DNA of 64,000 nt from an uncultured Microbacterium sp. (GCF_937927635.1 NZ_CALBRW010000016.1:310001-374000); one strand, 5' to 3'; shown: positions 1-9,176, numbered from the stretch's first letter. A program made the numbers and translations. Notes: generated from the sequence alone by a model not told the origin.

Positions 1-797
1 TTCATCGCCGCAGCGCCGAAGAGGCTGTCGTCGTCGGGGAACACCGTCTCGACCAGGCTCCCCGCAGCACGCAGCGTCTGCACCTGATCCACCAGGTGCA
101 GGCCCCACTCCCGCGGCGAGCGCGTGCGCCCGCCGAACGGCGAGAGCACCAGAACACGGTCGTGACCTGCCGCCAGATCCGCGTTGTCGGCGTTGGTCCG
201 GTAGCCGCCGTCGATGAATCGGGCGTCGCCGATGCGGTGGGGCAGGCCGCTCGAGGTGCTGGCTGCCACGGCATCCGCCAGCGGCACCCCGCTGTCGTGG
301 TCGAAGATCACGGGCTCGCCGGTGCGCGCGTCGACGGCGGTGATCAGCATCCGCTGCGCGGGCCACTCCGACGACGGAAGACGGGAGGCGGTGATCTCGC
401 GCCAGCGCTGCGAGGAGCTGCCGTCGTCGATCGCGTCGAGTTCCAGGGCGGATGCCGCGAGCCGGCGCCGCATGTCCTCAGGACCTGAGGATGCCGCGAT
501 GATCGCCGTCGTGCGCTCGAGGTGGTTGATGCCGGGACGGCTCGCGCGAGGGCCGCCTGCCGGGCGACCATCCGCGGGCGGCAGCGGCGCGATGGTGGCC
601 TCGTAGAGCCCGCGCGGCGAGCCGCCCAGCAACTGCGCGGCCGTGGTCGCGCCGGCCGAGGTGCCGACGATCAGGTCGGCGCGTGTGACGTCGACGCCGG
701 CCTCGAGCAGGCCAGCCACCACGCCGATGAGCCAGGCGTTGCCGGAGGATCCACCGCCGCCCAGGACGAGCGCGGTGCTGGTGCTGTCAGTGTTCAT
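1..797 (-). CDS. Patatin-like phospholipase / serine esterase (3' end beyond window)
   Basis: Reading the minus strand from the ATG at 797 gives 265 codons open to the window edge, so the C-terminus is missing. Visible motifs are the glycine-rich oxyanion loop near residues 12-19 (LGGGGSSG), the nucleophile elbow GTSAG with Ser47, and the catalytic DGG with Asp196. These are the Ser-Asp dyad and loop of the patatin (RssA/YchK-like) family, cytoplasmic lipid acyl hydrolases. No signal peptide is seen. It is divergent from the hydrolase at 836 with a 38-bp gap. The natural lipid substrate cannot be told from the sequence. Confidence 0.88.
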   Translation of the reverse strand, partial: MNTDSTSTALVLGGGGSSGNAWLIGVVAGLLEAGVDVTRADLIVGTSAGATTAAQLLGGSPRGLYEATIAPLPPADGRPAGGPRASRPGINHLERTTAIIAASSGPEDMRRRLAASALELDAIDDGSSSQRWREITASRLPSSEWPAQRMLITAVDARTGEPVIFDHDSGVPLADAVAASTSSGLPHRIGDARFIDGGYRTNADNADLAAGHDRVLVLSPFGGRTRSPREWGLHLVDQVQTLRAAGSLVETVFPDDDSLFGAAAM

Positions 798-835
798 GCG
801 GGAGACGACGATAGCACTCCGGGTAGCGTGGATGG

Positions 836-1597
836 ATGCCCGAACGCCTGCTCGCCCCCGAGGATGCCGTCGTCGAGCTCGGGGAATTCGCGCACGGCGG
901 GGCGGCGCTCGTGTTCGAGGACTTCGGGTCCGGGCCGCACCCGATCGTGCTGCTGCACGGCATCGGCATGGGCCGCTGCGTCTACATCGACCTGATCCGA
1001 CGGCTGAGCGGCCGGGTGATCGGCATCGACCTGCCTGGTTTCGGCGAGGCTCCCGAGCCCGAGCGCACGCTGACCATGGAGCGGCACGCCGACCTCGTCG
1101 CGACCTTCCTGCGCTTGCGCGGCATCGCGGATGCCGTGGTGCTCGGGCACTCGATGGGCAGCCAGATCGCCGCGGAGGTCGCCGCACGGCATCCGAATGT
1201 CGTCGCTGGACTGATCCTGGCCGGCCCCACCGTGGACAGCACCGCCCGCAGCATCCGCGTGCAGGGTTCGTACCTGCTGCGCGACCTGATCGGTGAACGC
1301 CCGACCGTGCTGTGGCGCGGAGCGCGGGAGTACCTGCGCGGCGGCCCGAATCTCATCCGCAAGATGCGCGCCACCATCGTGCACGAGCCCGAGAAGGCGT
1401 ACCCACGCGTGCAGGTGCCGACGCTGGTGCTGCGCGGCTCGCGCGACCCGCTGGCGCCGATGGACTGGTGCCGCAGGATCCTGACCCTGGTTCCGGATGC
1501 CCGGTTCGCGGAGATCCCCGACCACGGTCACGGCACGCTCATCAGCGATTCCGGACTCGCCGCGGCGGAGATCCTGGAGTTCGTGCGCGGGCTGTGA
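836..1597 (+). CDS. Alpha/beta-fold hydrolase
   Basis: A 253-aa soluble protein with a complete alpha/beta-hydrolase triad. The oxyanion strand LLHG is at residues 39-42, the nucleophile elbow GHSMGS carries Ser106, Asp204 lies in GSRDPLAP and His232 in DHGHG. Length and spacing fit single-domain esterase/lactonase-type members (family COG0596). The start is the ATG at 836. Its last ~55 bp overlap the extended 3' end of the convergent AbiEi/DUF559 gene. The substrate is unknown. Confidence 0.9.
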   Translation: MPERLLAPEDAVVELGEFAHGGAALVFEDFGSGPHPIVLLHGIGMGRCVYIDLIRRLSGRVIGIDLPGFGEAPEPERTLTMERHADLVATFLRLRGIADAVVLGHSMGSQIAAEVAARHPNVVAGLILAGPTVDSTARSIRVQGSYLLRDLIGERPTVLWRGAREYLRGGPNLIRKMRATIVHEPEKAYPRVQVPTLVLRGSRDPLAPMDWCRRILTLVPDARFAEIPDHGHGTLISDSGLAAAEILEFVRGL

Positions 1598-2576
1598 GCG
1601 CGGTGAGCGGAGCCGCCGGGTTCATAACTCCGGAGATCTGGACGGTGTCTGCGCCTATCGACGGCTTCTCTGCGGCTGGGCGCTTGGATCTCCGGAGTTG
1701 TGAACGGCGGGGAGCGGTGAGCTGCGGGCCCAGGGCGCCGAAGATCTCAGCGACCGCCGCGCCGACCTCGTCCGCCCGGCGGAAGAGGTCAGTGGCAAGC
1801 GGTCGAATCGTGACGTAGCCCAGTCGTGCAGCGGCCATGTCCCGGAATCGGTCCTCCACCTGCTTGTCCCAGCCCTCGTGGAACTCCCTGCTGTCGCATT
1901 CGATGATCAGCCAACCGTCCACGACGAAATCGACGCGGCCGATGCCCGGGATCCGGACCTGGGTCTCGAATGGCAGGCCCAGTGCTCTCAACAGCAGCCG
2001 CATGAACGTCTCCGGTCCGGACTCGGCGGAGGGATCGACCAGTGCCAACAGCACATGGAACCGCTGCGGCAGTTCTCGGAAGATCTCCTGGAGCTGGTCC
2101 ATCGTCAGCAGACGGTGATGTACGACGCTGTCGAGAGTCGCGATCGCCGCTCGCGGAGTCTGGCAGCGAACGGACTGCCGCACCGCGTCTGCCACCGACA
2201 CGATGTGGGGCAGTTCGTGGTCCTCACGCCGTTCCCAATGCAGCGTGATCCCCTCGTGCCTGCGGCGTCGGCTTCGCGAGAGATGCGACGGCACGTGCAC
2301 ATGAGTTCCAGGTGCTTCCAGGACGAAGACGCCGATCATCTTCAGCAGAGTGACGCACGCGATGCGTCCGCCGACTCGCACGGCGTCGGCCACCTCCGTC
2401 GGCAAGTCCGGTGATGCATACACGCCGCGCCGGAGGCGAATGAACTGCCCCGAGCGCACGGCCGCGGTGATGTCTCGCGGCTTGAGTCCCGCTGAGCACA
2501 GATTGTCACGCGTGAGGATCCCCGCGCTGCGGACATCCCTGAGACGTTCGGCGGGGGTTGGTGCGTTCTTCGACAT
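1542..2576 (-). CDS. AbiEi-like N-terminal domain plus DUF559 (Vsr/PD-(D/E)XK-like) endonuclease-fold protein
   Basis: 344 aa from the ATG at 2576; a longer frame to 2708 has no good start. The first ~60 residues resemble the winged-helix AbiEi antitoxin domain (AGILTRDNLCSAGLKPRDI, then GVYASP). Residues ~225-300 match DUF559: GRVDFVVDGWLIIECDS with the D and E/D metal-ligand pattern, then a conserved basic helix ending in GYVTIR. This fusion is common in actinobacteria and has no assigned function; candidates are phage defence or a domesticated nuclease. The final ~60 codons run through an inverted-repeat element and into the neighbouring hydrolase, so the native C-terminus may have been replaced. 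No GGATGCC words occur here, unlike the surrounding core, which suggests acquisition. Confidence 0.75.
   Translation of the reverse strand: MSKNAPTPAERLRDVRSAGILTRDNLCSAGLKPRDITAAVRSGQFIRLRRGVYASPDLPTEVADAVRVGGRIACVTLLKMIGVFVLEAPGTHVHVPSHLSRSRRRRHEGITLHWERREDHELPHIVSVADAVRQSVRCQTPRAAIATLDSVVHHRLLTMDQLQEIFRELPQRFHVLLALVDPSAESGPETFMRLLLRALGLPFETQVRIPGIGRVDFVVDGWLIIECDSREFHEGWDKQVEDRFRDMAAARLGYVTIRPLATDLFRRADEVGAAVAEIFGALGPQLTAPRRSQLRRSKRPAAEKPSIGADTVQISGVMNPAAPLTALTARARTPGSPPRRVRNR
1620..1705. repeat. Inverted-repeat element, copy 1 (3' of the DUF559 gene)
   Basis: An 86-bp unit. Left arm GTTCATAACTCCGGAGATC at 1620-1638 is complementary in 18 of 19 positions to the right arm at 1687-1705. Each arm also contains the self-palindrome CTCCGGAG. 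It lies inside the 3' coding end of the DUF559 gene and matches copy 2 at 2740-2824 in arm sequence but not in loop sequence. Confidence 0.85.
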
Positions 2577-2739
2577 GCCTGCGATCCTGTCCGATCTCGC
2601 CCCGTGTACTGCGCCGGATTCCCGGTAGGTGTGGACAACTCGACACAATTCACCGCGTGTGCAGGACGCCTGTTCGCAGGGCCCGCGGGATGCGTTCGCG
2701 GCGGGCATGCCGGCAGCGGGCGCTTCAGGAGCACCTGCT

Positions 2740-2824
2740 GTTCACAACTCCGGAGATCCACAGGGTTCGGGCACTGGATCCGCTGGACCCGCCCTGATCG
2801 CGGCAGATCTCCGGAGTTATAAAC
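2740..2824. repeat. Inverted-repeat element, copy 2 (5' of the DUF559 gene)
   Basis: An 85-bp unit. Left arm GTTCACAACTCCGGAGATC at 2740-2758; right arm 2806-2824, complementary in 17 of 19 positions. The loop differs from copy 1. It sits in the 290-bp gap between the DUF559 gene start and mnhG, where no gene is seen. Confidence 0.85.
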
Positions 2825-2866
2825 AAGCCCGAGCGGAAGGCCGGAGTCGCCGTTCTCTGACGCCGC

Positions 2867-3259
2867 TCAGCCGGCCCCGGGGGGAGTGGTCTTGGACTCG
2901 GCGTACTCGTCGACCACGAGGGCGCGCTGATTGATGGTGCCGTTGCGGTACGCCTGTCGGCCCACCATGTGCGCCGACAACGGTGCGGTGGCGAACTGCA
3001 GCAGGATCACGGGGATCACGATGAGCAGGCCCATCAGCATCCCGCTGATGGTGCGCTGCGCGACGGCGATGGCCAGGCAGATCAGCACGAGGCCCAGCAC
3101 CTGCGGCTTGGTGGCGGCGTGCAGTCGGCTGGGCACATCACGGAAGTGCAGCAGCCCGACGGCCGCCGAGAGGCACAGGATCGCGCCGATCAGCACCAGC
3201 ACGAGCACGATGACGTCGGCCACCTGCTGCGGGATCGCGAACTCGAGGAAGGAGGTCAT
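2867..3259 (-). CDS. mnhG: Na+/H+ antiporter subunit G (MnhG/MrpG)
   Basis: 130 aa with three hydrophobic helices. Family features are AVGLLHFRDVPSRLHAATKPQVLG near residues 33-56 and the following helix. It is the last gene of the mnhACDEFG operon, and its ATG overlaps the mnhF stop by 4 nt (ATGA), so it is translationally coupled. MnhG is a small membrane subunit of the multisubunit Mrp Na+(K+)/H+ antiporter. A ~30-residue hydrophilic tail follows the last helix. Confidence 0.93.
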   Translation of the reverse strand: MTSFLEFAIPQQVADVIVLVLVLIGAILCLSAAVGLLHFRDVPSRLHAATKPQVLGLVLICLAIAVAQRTISGMLMGLLIVIPVILLQFATAPLSAHMVGRQAYRNGTINQRALVVDEYAESKTTPPGAG

Positions 3260-3528
3260 GGCGTCGGGTTGTCCCTCCGTGCGACGTAGTTGGCAACGGC
3301 GATCGACCCGAACACGCTGACGGCGGCGATGATGAGCATCACCGGAATGTTGCGGGTGTGCCCGTTGATGGCCATGTCGGCACCCAGCACGCACATCACC
3401 TCGGTCAGCAGCACGTCGGATGCCACGGTGCGGTCCAGGATCGACGGGCCCCGCACGATGCGGACCACGCTGAGGATGGCCGCGACGCCGAACACAACCA
3501 TGATCGCGATGAGCAGGATGCCGTTCAT
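3256..3528 (-). CDS. mnhF: Na+/H+ antiporter subunit F (MnhF/MrpF)
   Basis: 90 aa with three transmembrane segments; the conserved family segment RIVRGPSILDRTVASDVL is at about residues 23-40. Start and stop overlap mnhE and mnhG by 4 nt each. MrpF is a membrane subunit needed for assembly and activity of the Mrp complex. Length is normal for the family. Confidence 0.93.
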   Translation of the reverse strand: MNGILLIAIMVVFGVAAILSVVRIVRGPSILDRTVASDVLLTEVMCVLGADMAINGHTRNIPVMLIIAAVSVFGSIAVANYVARRDNPTP

Positions 3529-4112
3529 CGGGCGGCCCCCTTCCGGGTCGTTGCGACTGCGGCATCCGCCTTCAGCGCCGCGTACTGCGCGGGCGTGCCC
3601 ACGGCGCGCACGATGCGGCGCTCCCAGCGCAGCACCTCGGCGCGGAAGTCGTCGACGTCGGCCTGGCTGTGCACGCCGATCACGTGCAGGTACAGGGTGC
3701 GCCGGTGCCGGTCGCTCTCCACCACCAGCGAGCCGGGGATGAGGGATGCCGTGACCGCCACGTGCGTGGTGATGATGTCATCGGCGTAGCGCAGCGGCAC
3801 CTCGACGATGGCCGCACCTGGCTGACGGCGGAAGTCGAACACCTGGATGGCCACGCTGACGGCGCCGTGCACCACCGCGCCGAGGAACAGCACGATGAAC
3901 ACCACCGCGTACCAGACGTTCACGCGGCCGACGAGCTCGACGGTCGGCAACCGGAACACGCGGGTCACGAAGAATGCGACCAGGATGCCGGTGACCAGCG
4001 CCAACGGCGTGAACTGGTGCCACAGCAGCATCCACAGCAGGATCAGCCACAGCAGGAACGGCAGCTGCAGCAGGAGGTCGCGGCCCAGGCCGCGCTTGGT
4101 CTCGGGGTTCAT
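3525..4112 (-). CDS. mnhE: Na+/H+ antiporter subunit E (MnhE/MrpE)
   Basis: 195 aa from the ATG at 4112, which overlaps the mnhD stop by 4 nt. Two or three N-terminal hydrophobic segments are followed by a soluble domain with VPLRYADDIITTHVAVTASLIPGSLVVE, characteristic of MrpE. It is a membrane subunit of the Mrp antiporter. An in-frame upstream ATG inside mnhD at 4178 is rejected because the 4-nt overlap pattern repeats through the operon. Confidence 0.92.
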   Translation of the reverse strand: MNPETKRGLGRDLLLQLPFLLWLILLWMLLWHQFTPLALVTGILVAFFVTRVFRLPTVELVGRVNVWYAVVFIVLFLGAVVHGAVSVAIQVFDFRRQPGAAIVEVPLRYADDIITTHVAVTASLIPGSLVVESDRHRRTLYLHVIGVHSQADVDDFRAEVLRWERRIVRAVGTPAQYAALKADAAVATTRKGAAR

Positions 4113-5662
4113 CCCGCCTCCTGATCGATCTGCACGAGCGACACCGGTTGCAGCAGGCCCGCACCGATCCGGTCGCACAGCGCGTACAGCGGACCGGCGA
4201 ACACCGTGAGGGACACCGTCACGGCGACCATCCCCGCCGTCGCCACGGTCATGATCGCGGGGATGCGGCGGGTCTCCTGCTGCACGTCGGCGGCCGGCGC
4301 CTTGCCGAGGTATCCGACGCGTCCCTCGATCTCGGAGAAGTCGTCGCCCTCACGCCAGAACGCGAGGTTCCAGGCGCGCATCAGCGCATACAGCGTGAGC
4401 AGGGAGGTGAGGATGCCCCCCATGATCAGCACGATCATCAGCGGCGTGCCCACCTGCGCGGCCGCCTCGAACAGCGCGATCTTGCCGATGAAGCCCGAGA
4501 ACGGCGGCAGCCCGCCGAGGTTGATGGCCGGCACGAAGTACAGGACGGCCAGCAGCGGCGCGGCCTTCATCAGCCCGCTCACCCGCAGGATCGACGTGCT
4601 GCCGGCCTTGCGCTCGATGAGCCCGACGGCCAGGAACAGCGTCGTCTGCACGACGATGTGATGCACGATGTAGTAGACCGTGGCGCCGATGGCGGCCTCG
4701 GTGGCGATGGCCAGGCCGAAGATCATGTAGCCGACGTGGCTGACCAGCGTGAACGACAGGATGCGCTTGAGCTCGGCCTGCGCGACGGCGCCCAGCACTC
4801 CGACCACCATGGTGGCCAGCGCCACGATCAGCAGCAGCGTGTTGATGTCGCTCGAGGCGAACAGCTGCGTCTCGGTGCGGATCAGCGCGTACACGCCGAC
4901 CTTGGTCAGCAGTCCCGCGAACACCGCCGTGACCGGTGCGGGCGCGGTGGGATAGGAGTCCGGCAGCCAGAACGACACCGGGAAGATCGCGGCCTTGATG
5001 CCGAACGCGATCACCAGCATCAGGTGCAGCACAAGCTGGGTCTGCGGCGGCAGCTGCGCCACCCGCTCGGCGATCTGCGCCATGTTCACCGTGCCCACCG
5101 CGCCGTAGATCATCGCGATCGCGGCCAGGAACAGGATCGACGAGACCAGCGAGACGACGATGTACACCGCCCCGGTGCGGATGCGGGATTCCGTGCTGCC
5201 CAGGGTGATCAGCACGTACGAGGCCACCAGCAGGATCTCGAATCCGACGTACAGATTGAACAGGTCGCCCGCGATGAACGCGTCGAAGATGCCCGCCGCG
5301 AGGATCAGATACGTCGGGTTGAAGATCGAGATCGGCGTCTCCTCGACGCCGTCGGCGGCGCCCTGGCCGATCGAGAACAGCAGCACCGCCAGCAGCACGA
5401 TGCTGGAGACCAGCACCATCAGCGCCGCCAGCCGATCGACGTACAGCACGATGCCGAACGGCACCGGCCAGCCGCCCACCGACACCGCCAGCGGCTTGCC
5501 GGACCCATCCACCGTCGCCAGCAGGATCGCCGCGATCACCGAGACGGATGCCAGGGTGCCGGCGGTCACGAGCATCTGCAGGCGCGGATTGCGGCCGTAG
5601 ATCAGGGTGATGGCGGCTCCCAGCAGCGGCAGCATCACGACCAGGGGGACCAGCGCGCTCAT
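4109..5662 (-). CDS. mnhD: Na+/H+ antiporter subunit D (MnhD/MrpD), NuoN-like
   Basis: 517 aa of almost continuous transmembrane helices (about 14). It belongs to the proton-translocating NuoL/M/N-like family: segments such as KAAIFPVSFWLPDSYPTAPAPV and AELKRILSFTLVSHVGYM carry the conserved Lys and Pro residues in the broken helices of the proton channel. Together with MnhA it is proposed to form the ion-translocating core of the Mrp complex. It overlaps mnhC and mnhE by 4 nt each. Confidence 0.95.
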   Translation of the reverse strand: MSALVPLVVMLPLLGAAITLIYGRNPRLQMLVTAGTLASVSVIAAILLATVDGSGKPLAVSVGGWPVPFGIVLYVDRLAALMVLVSSIVLLAVLLFSIGQGAADGVEETPISIFNPTYLILAAGIFDAFIAGDLFNLYVGFEILLVASYVLITLGSTESRIRTGAVYIVVSLVSSILFLAAIAMIYGAVGTVNMAQIAERVAQLPPQTQLVLHLMLVIAFGIKAAIFPVSFWLPDSYPTAPAPVTAVFAGLLTKVGVYALIRTETQLFASSDINTLLLIVALATMVVGVLGAVAQAELKRILSFTLVSHVGYMIFGLAIATEAAIGATVYYIVHHIVVQTTLFLAVGLIERKAGSTSILRVSGLMKAAPLLAVLYFVPAINLGGLPPFSGFIGKIALFEAAAQVGTPLMIVLIMGGILTSLLTLYALMRAWNLAFWREGDDFSEIEGRVGYLGKAPAADVQQETRRIPAIMTVATAGMVAVTVSLTVFAGPLYALCDRIGAGLLQPVSLVQIDQEAG

Positions 5663-6222
5663 GGGCGGTCCTCCTCGTCGCGCTCACCCTCGGCATGGTT
5701 TGCCGAGCCGGTAGAAGCGCCATCCGGAACGTCCACCGGAGCGTCGTCGCGGATGTATGCGTAATCGCGCATGTTCAGCACGGTGATGGGAGAGGTCTCG
5801 GTCTCGAGGAAGTCGGTCGTGGCCTCCTCCTCCCCGGGGGTGGACTCGTCCTCGATGATCTCGTCCTCGGCATCCGTCCGCTCGCGCAGCGCGACGTCGT
5901 CCTCGTCGTCCTCGACGGTGTCGGCCTGGCCCAGCTGCCAGGAGCGGTAGATGAGAGCCAGCAGGAACGCCGAGACGGCGAACGTGATCACGATCGCCGT
6001 GAGGGTCAGCGCCTGCGGCAGCGGGTCGCTGAGCGCCCCGTCCTCGCCGAAGAACGGAGCCTTCCCGGGCACGCCCATCACGATCAGCAGCAGCAGGTTG
6101 GTGGCGTTTCCCAGCAGCAGGAATCCGATGAGCACGCGGGTGAGGCTCCGCTCCATCATCGCGTAGACGCCGGCGGCGAACAGCACGGCCATGATGATGA
6201 CGAGGGTCAGCGAGACGTCCAT
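5659..6222 (-). CDS. mnhC: Na+/H+ antiporter subunit C (MnhC/MrpC), NuoK-like, with long acidic tail
   Basis: 187 aa. Residues 1-95 are the NuoK-like three-helix domain (GFLLLGNATNLLLLIVMG, then ALTLTAIVITFAVSAFLLAL). The remaining ~90 residues form a strongly acidic hydrophilic tail with runs such as VEDDEDD and EDEIIEDE, roughly doubling the usual MrpC length; such tails occur in actinobacteria. The start overlaps the mnhA stop by 1 nt (TGATG). The tail is probably cytoplasmic and disordered; its role is unknown. Confidence 0.93.
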   Translation of the reverse strand: MDVSLTLVIIMAVLFAAGVYAMMERSLTRVLIGFLLLGNATNLLLLIVMGVPGKAPFFGEDGALSDPLPQALTLTAIVITFAVSAFLLALIYRSWQLGQADTVEDDEDDVALRERTDAEDEIIEDESTPGEEEATTDFLETETSPITVLNMRDYAYIRDDAPVDVPDGASTGSANHAEGERDEEDRP

Positions 6223-9176
6223 CAGCCTTGCACCCCCTGGGAAGCCGCCCGCTCGGGCGCGGCCTTGAACAGCGCCCGCCGCTGCAGGGTCTGCCGGTCG
6301 ACCTCGGCGCCCAGGCTGCGCAGCACGTCCAGCACCAGGCCGATCACGACGAGGTACACGCCCACGTCGAAGATCGTCGAGGAGACGAACTCCAGGTGCC
6401 CGAGCAGTGGCACGTCGGCCTCCCACACGGTGCTCTGCAGCGGTCCGAGACCGAAGAACATCGGCAGGATGGCGTCGCCCACGGCCAGCACCAGGCCGAA
6501 GCCGAGCAGACGCCCGGCATCCGTCGGAGCGGCCGCACCGAGCTCCCAGCGTCCGCCGGCGATGTAGCGCATGACCAGGGCCATGCCCGCGACCAGCCCG
6601 CCGGCGAAGCCGCCGCCGGGGCCGTTGTGGCCGGCGAACAGCAGGTAGATCGACACGACGATGATGGTGTGGAACAGCACCCGCACGATGACCTCGAGCA
6701 GGATCGAGCGGTTCTCGGCCTTCAGCTGAGTGCCGCTGACCAGCCATGCACGCGGGGCGCCGCGGTTCTCGGGGGTCTGGAACTTCACCCCGTCCGCCGT
6801 CTCGACCAGCGGCCGTCGTGCGGTGCGCCGCCGAGCGGTCTGCGGCAGGTCCCTCGTCGCCGAGAGCAGGTCGGCGCGGTGGGTGACGAACACGAGAGAT
6901 GCCACGCCCGTGGCGGCCAGCACCAGCACGCTGAGCTCGCCCATGGTGTCCCAGCCGCGCAGGTCGACCAGCGCCACGTTCACGACGTTCTTGCCGTGCC
7001 CGAGGTCGTAGGCGAGCTGGGGGAAGTCGACGGAGATGGGGTCGAAGATGCGCGCCTGCGTGGCCACGATGGCCACCAGCGCCATGGTCACTCCCACGCC
7101 GATCGCCAGGATCGCGCGCGGGAGGCGGCCGACCGAGGCGTTGTGCTCTCCCATCCGCGAGGGCAGCCTCCGCAGCACCAGCGCGAACGTGACCATGGTG
7201 ACCGTCTCGACGAGGATCTGCGTGAGCGCCAGGTCGGGAGCGCCGCTGGTGGCGAACAGCACCACCATGCCCAGGCCGGTCACCGAGACCAGCACGACGC
7301 CGGTGTACCGCTTGCGGGCGCGGACGGCGATGACGCCGGCGATCGCCATGATCGGTGCCACCACCAGCTGAGTCGGCGTATGCCAGGCCGACAGCGCCAG
7401 GCGCTCGGGTGCCGCACCCACCAGTGCTGTCGCCTCGGCCGCCAGCACCACGATGAAGATCGTGCCGACGTACATCGGCAGCGAGCCGCGCTGCGTCAGA
7501 CTCGTGGTCAGCACCGAGAGGCGATCGATTCCGCGCATCACCTGGTAGTAGACGTCGGCGGCGGTGAAGCGCAGCATCCGCTGCCAGCGATGCCAGCCCG
7601 AGCGGATGCTGAGCACGAAGGCGCCTATGCCCCCGGCGATCGCGCCGAGCGAGATCAGCAGGGCGGGCTCGATCCCGTGCCACAGCGCGAGATGGCCGGC
7701 CTCTCCCAGAGCCGGGTCGAACGTCGCCGCATAGCCCTGCAGCATGATGTCCACTGCCGGAGCGCCGATGCCCACGGCGAGACTGAGTCCCGCCAGGACG
7801 ATCGGTGATGCCAGGAATCCCACCGGCGGATCCGGCCATTCCGTATCCGGCATACGTTCACCGTGCCGGTTGTCCTTGCGCCAGAACGCGCCCCAGAGGA
7901 ACCGGCATCCGTAGGCGACGGTCAGCACCGCGCCGACGGTGACGCCGATCAGCGCGACCCAGCCCCAGGGCGAGCCGTGCTGGGCGTCTTCGAGCAGGGC
8001 CGTGAGCGCGGACTCCTTGGACACATAGCCGATGGTCGGGGCGATGCCCATCATCGAGGCGACGGAGATGAACGCGGCGGTCGCCATCACCGGGGCCTGC
8101 CTGCCCAGGCCGGACAGCTCGTTCAGGTCACGGGTGGAGAGCTGGCGGTCGATGACGCCGACGATGAGGAACAGCGCGGACTTGAACAGGGCGTGCCCGA
8201 TCACCAGCGCGAGGCCGGCGAGAGCCGCCCCCGGGGTGCCGAAGCCGATCACGACCGAGAAGAACCCCAGCTGACTGACCGTGCCGAACGCCAGGATGCG
8301 CTTGAGGTCGGTCTCGCGCAGCGCCTGGATGCCGCCCAGCAGCATCGTGAACACGCCCAGCGAGATGACGATGGGCCGCCACGGGCCGGTCAGCGCGAAG
8401 ATCGGCGCGAAGCGCGCGATCAGGTAGATGCCGGCCTTCACCATGGCTGCGGCATGCAGGTACGCGCTCACCGGCGTCGGCGCCGCCATGGCACCGGGCA
8501 GCCAGAAGTGGAACGGGAAGATCGCCGACTTGGAGACCGCACCGATCAGGATCATCACGACCGCGGCATCCACCAGCGGTCCGGTCGGGGCGAGCTGCAG
8601 CAGTTCATGGATGCTGGCTGTGCCGGCATCCACGACCAGCAGGATCGCGCCGACGAACAGCACCAGACCGCCCAGCGTCGTGACCAGCAGTGCCTGCAGC
8701 GCGGCACGACGGCTGGCTGCGCGGTGGCGGTAATGGCCGATCAGCAGGTAGGAGAGGATGCTGGTGATCTCCCAGGACATGACCAGCATGATGAGGTCGT
8801 CGGTGAGCACCAGCCCGTACATGGCGCCCGCGAACCCCAGCAGGACACCGGCGAACTGGCCGACCTCGGCTGCATCGTCGAAGAAGTACCAGCGGCAGTA
8901 CAGCAGCACCAGCGCGCCGACGCCGGTGACGATGAGCGTCAGCACCCAGCTCAGCACGTCCATGCGCATGGAGAGGTGCAGGCCCAGCTGCGGGATCCAC
9001 TCGTAGTCCTCGAACGGTGCTGTCCCCACGAGCACGGCCGGAGTGAGCGCGAGCGCATGCACGAAGGCGGCGGCGGGGACGAGCGCCGCGACGATGAACG
9101 CCTGTGCTCCGAGCCAGCGCACCAGGAGGGGGAGGAGAACAGACCCTGCCAGGAACACGGCGAGGAGCAATTGCAT
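6222..9176 (-). CDS. mnhA: Na+/H+ antiporter subunit A fused to subunit B (MnhA-MnhB)
   Basis: 984 aa, first gene of the operon, with GAGGAG just upstream as a strong ribosome site. The N-terminal ~500 residues are NuoL-like (KSAIFPFHFWLPGAMAAPTPVSAYLHAAAMVKAGIYL region); the middle carries the MrpA-specific helices. The C-terminal ~170 residues match MnhB, including TIIVVSIYLLFAGHNGPGGGFAGGL. Since no separate mnhB exists, this fusion supplies both subunits, as usual in actinobacteria. The complex exchanges Na+ (or K+) for protons for pH and salt homeostasis. The ~200-bp gap to 9375 should hold the operon promoter. Confidence 0.94.
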   Translation of the reverse strand: MQLLLAVFLAGSVLLPLLVRWLGAQAFIVAALVPAAAFVHALALTPAVLVGTAPFEDYEWIPQLGLHLSMRMDVLSWVLTLIVTGVGALVLLYCRWYFFDDAAEVGQFAGVLLGFAGAMYGLVLTDDLIMLVMSWEITSILSYLLIGHYRHRAASRRAALQALLVTTLGGLVLFVGAILLVVDAGTASIHELLQLAPTGPLVDAAVVMILIGAVSKSAIFPFHFWLPGAMAAPTPVSAYLHAAAMVKAGIYLIARFAPIFALTGPWRPIVISLGVFTMLLGGIQALRETDLKRILAFGTVSQLGFFSVVIGFGTPGAALAGLALVIGHALFKSALFLIVGVIDRQLSTRDLNELSGLGRQAPVMATAAFISVASMMGIAPTIGYVSKESALTALLEDAQHGSPWGWVALIGVTVGAVLTVAYGCRFLWGAFWRKDNRHGERMPDTEWPDPPVGFLASPIVLAGLSLAVGIGAPAVDIMLQGYAATFDPALGEAGHLALWHGIEPALLISLGAIAGGIGAFVLSIRSGWHRWQRMLRFTAADVYYQVMRGIDRLSVLTTSLTQRGSLPMYVGTIFIVVLAAEATALVGAAPERLALSAWHTPTQLVVAPIMAIAGVIAVRARKRYTGVVLVSVTGLGMVVLFATSGAPDLALTQILVETVTMVTFALVLRRLPSRMGEHNASVGRLPRAILAIGVGVTMALVAIVATQARIFDPISVDFPQLAYDLGHGKNVVNVALVDLRGWDTMGELSVLVLAATGVASLVFVTHRADLLSATRDLPQTARRRTARRPLVETADGVKFQTPENRGAPRAWLVSGTQLKAENRSILLEVIVRVLFHTIIVVSIYLLFAGHNGPGGGFAGGLVAGMALVMRYIAGGRWELGAAAPTDAGRLLGFGLVLAVGDAILPMFFGLGPLQSTVWEADVPLLGHLEFVSSTIFDVGVYLVVIGLVLDVLRSLGAEVDRQTLQRRALFKAAPERAASQGVQG

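Noticed and set aside
6228..7808. Long plus-strand open frame opposite mnhA
   Set aside because: Composition (His/Arg/Asp/Gln-rich) is that of an antisense frame in high-GC DNA; the minus-strand MnhA has clear family motifs.
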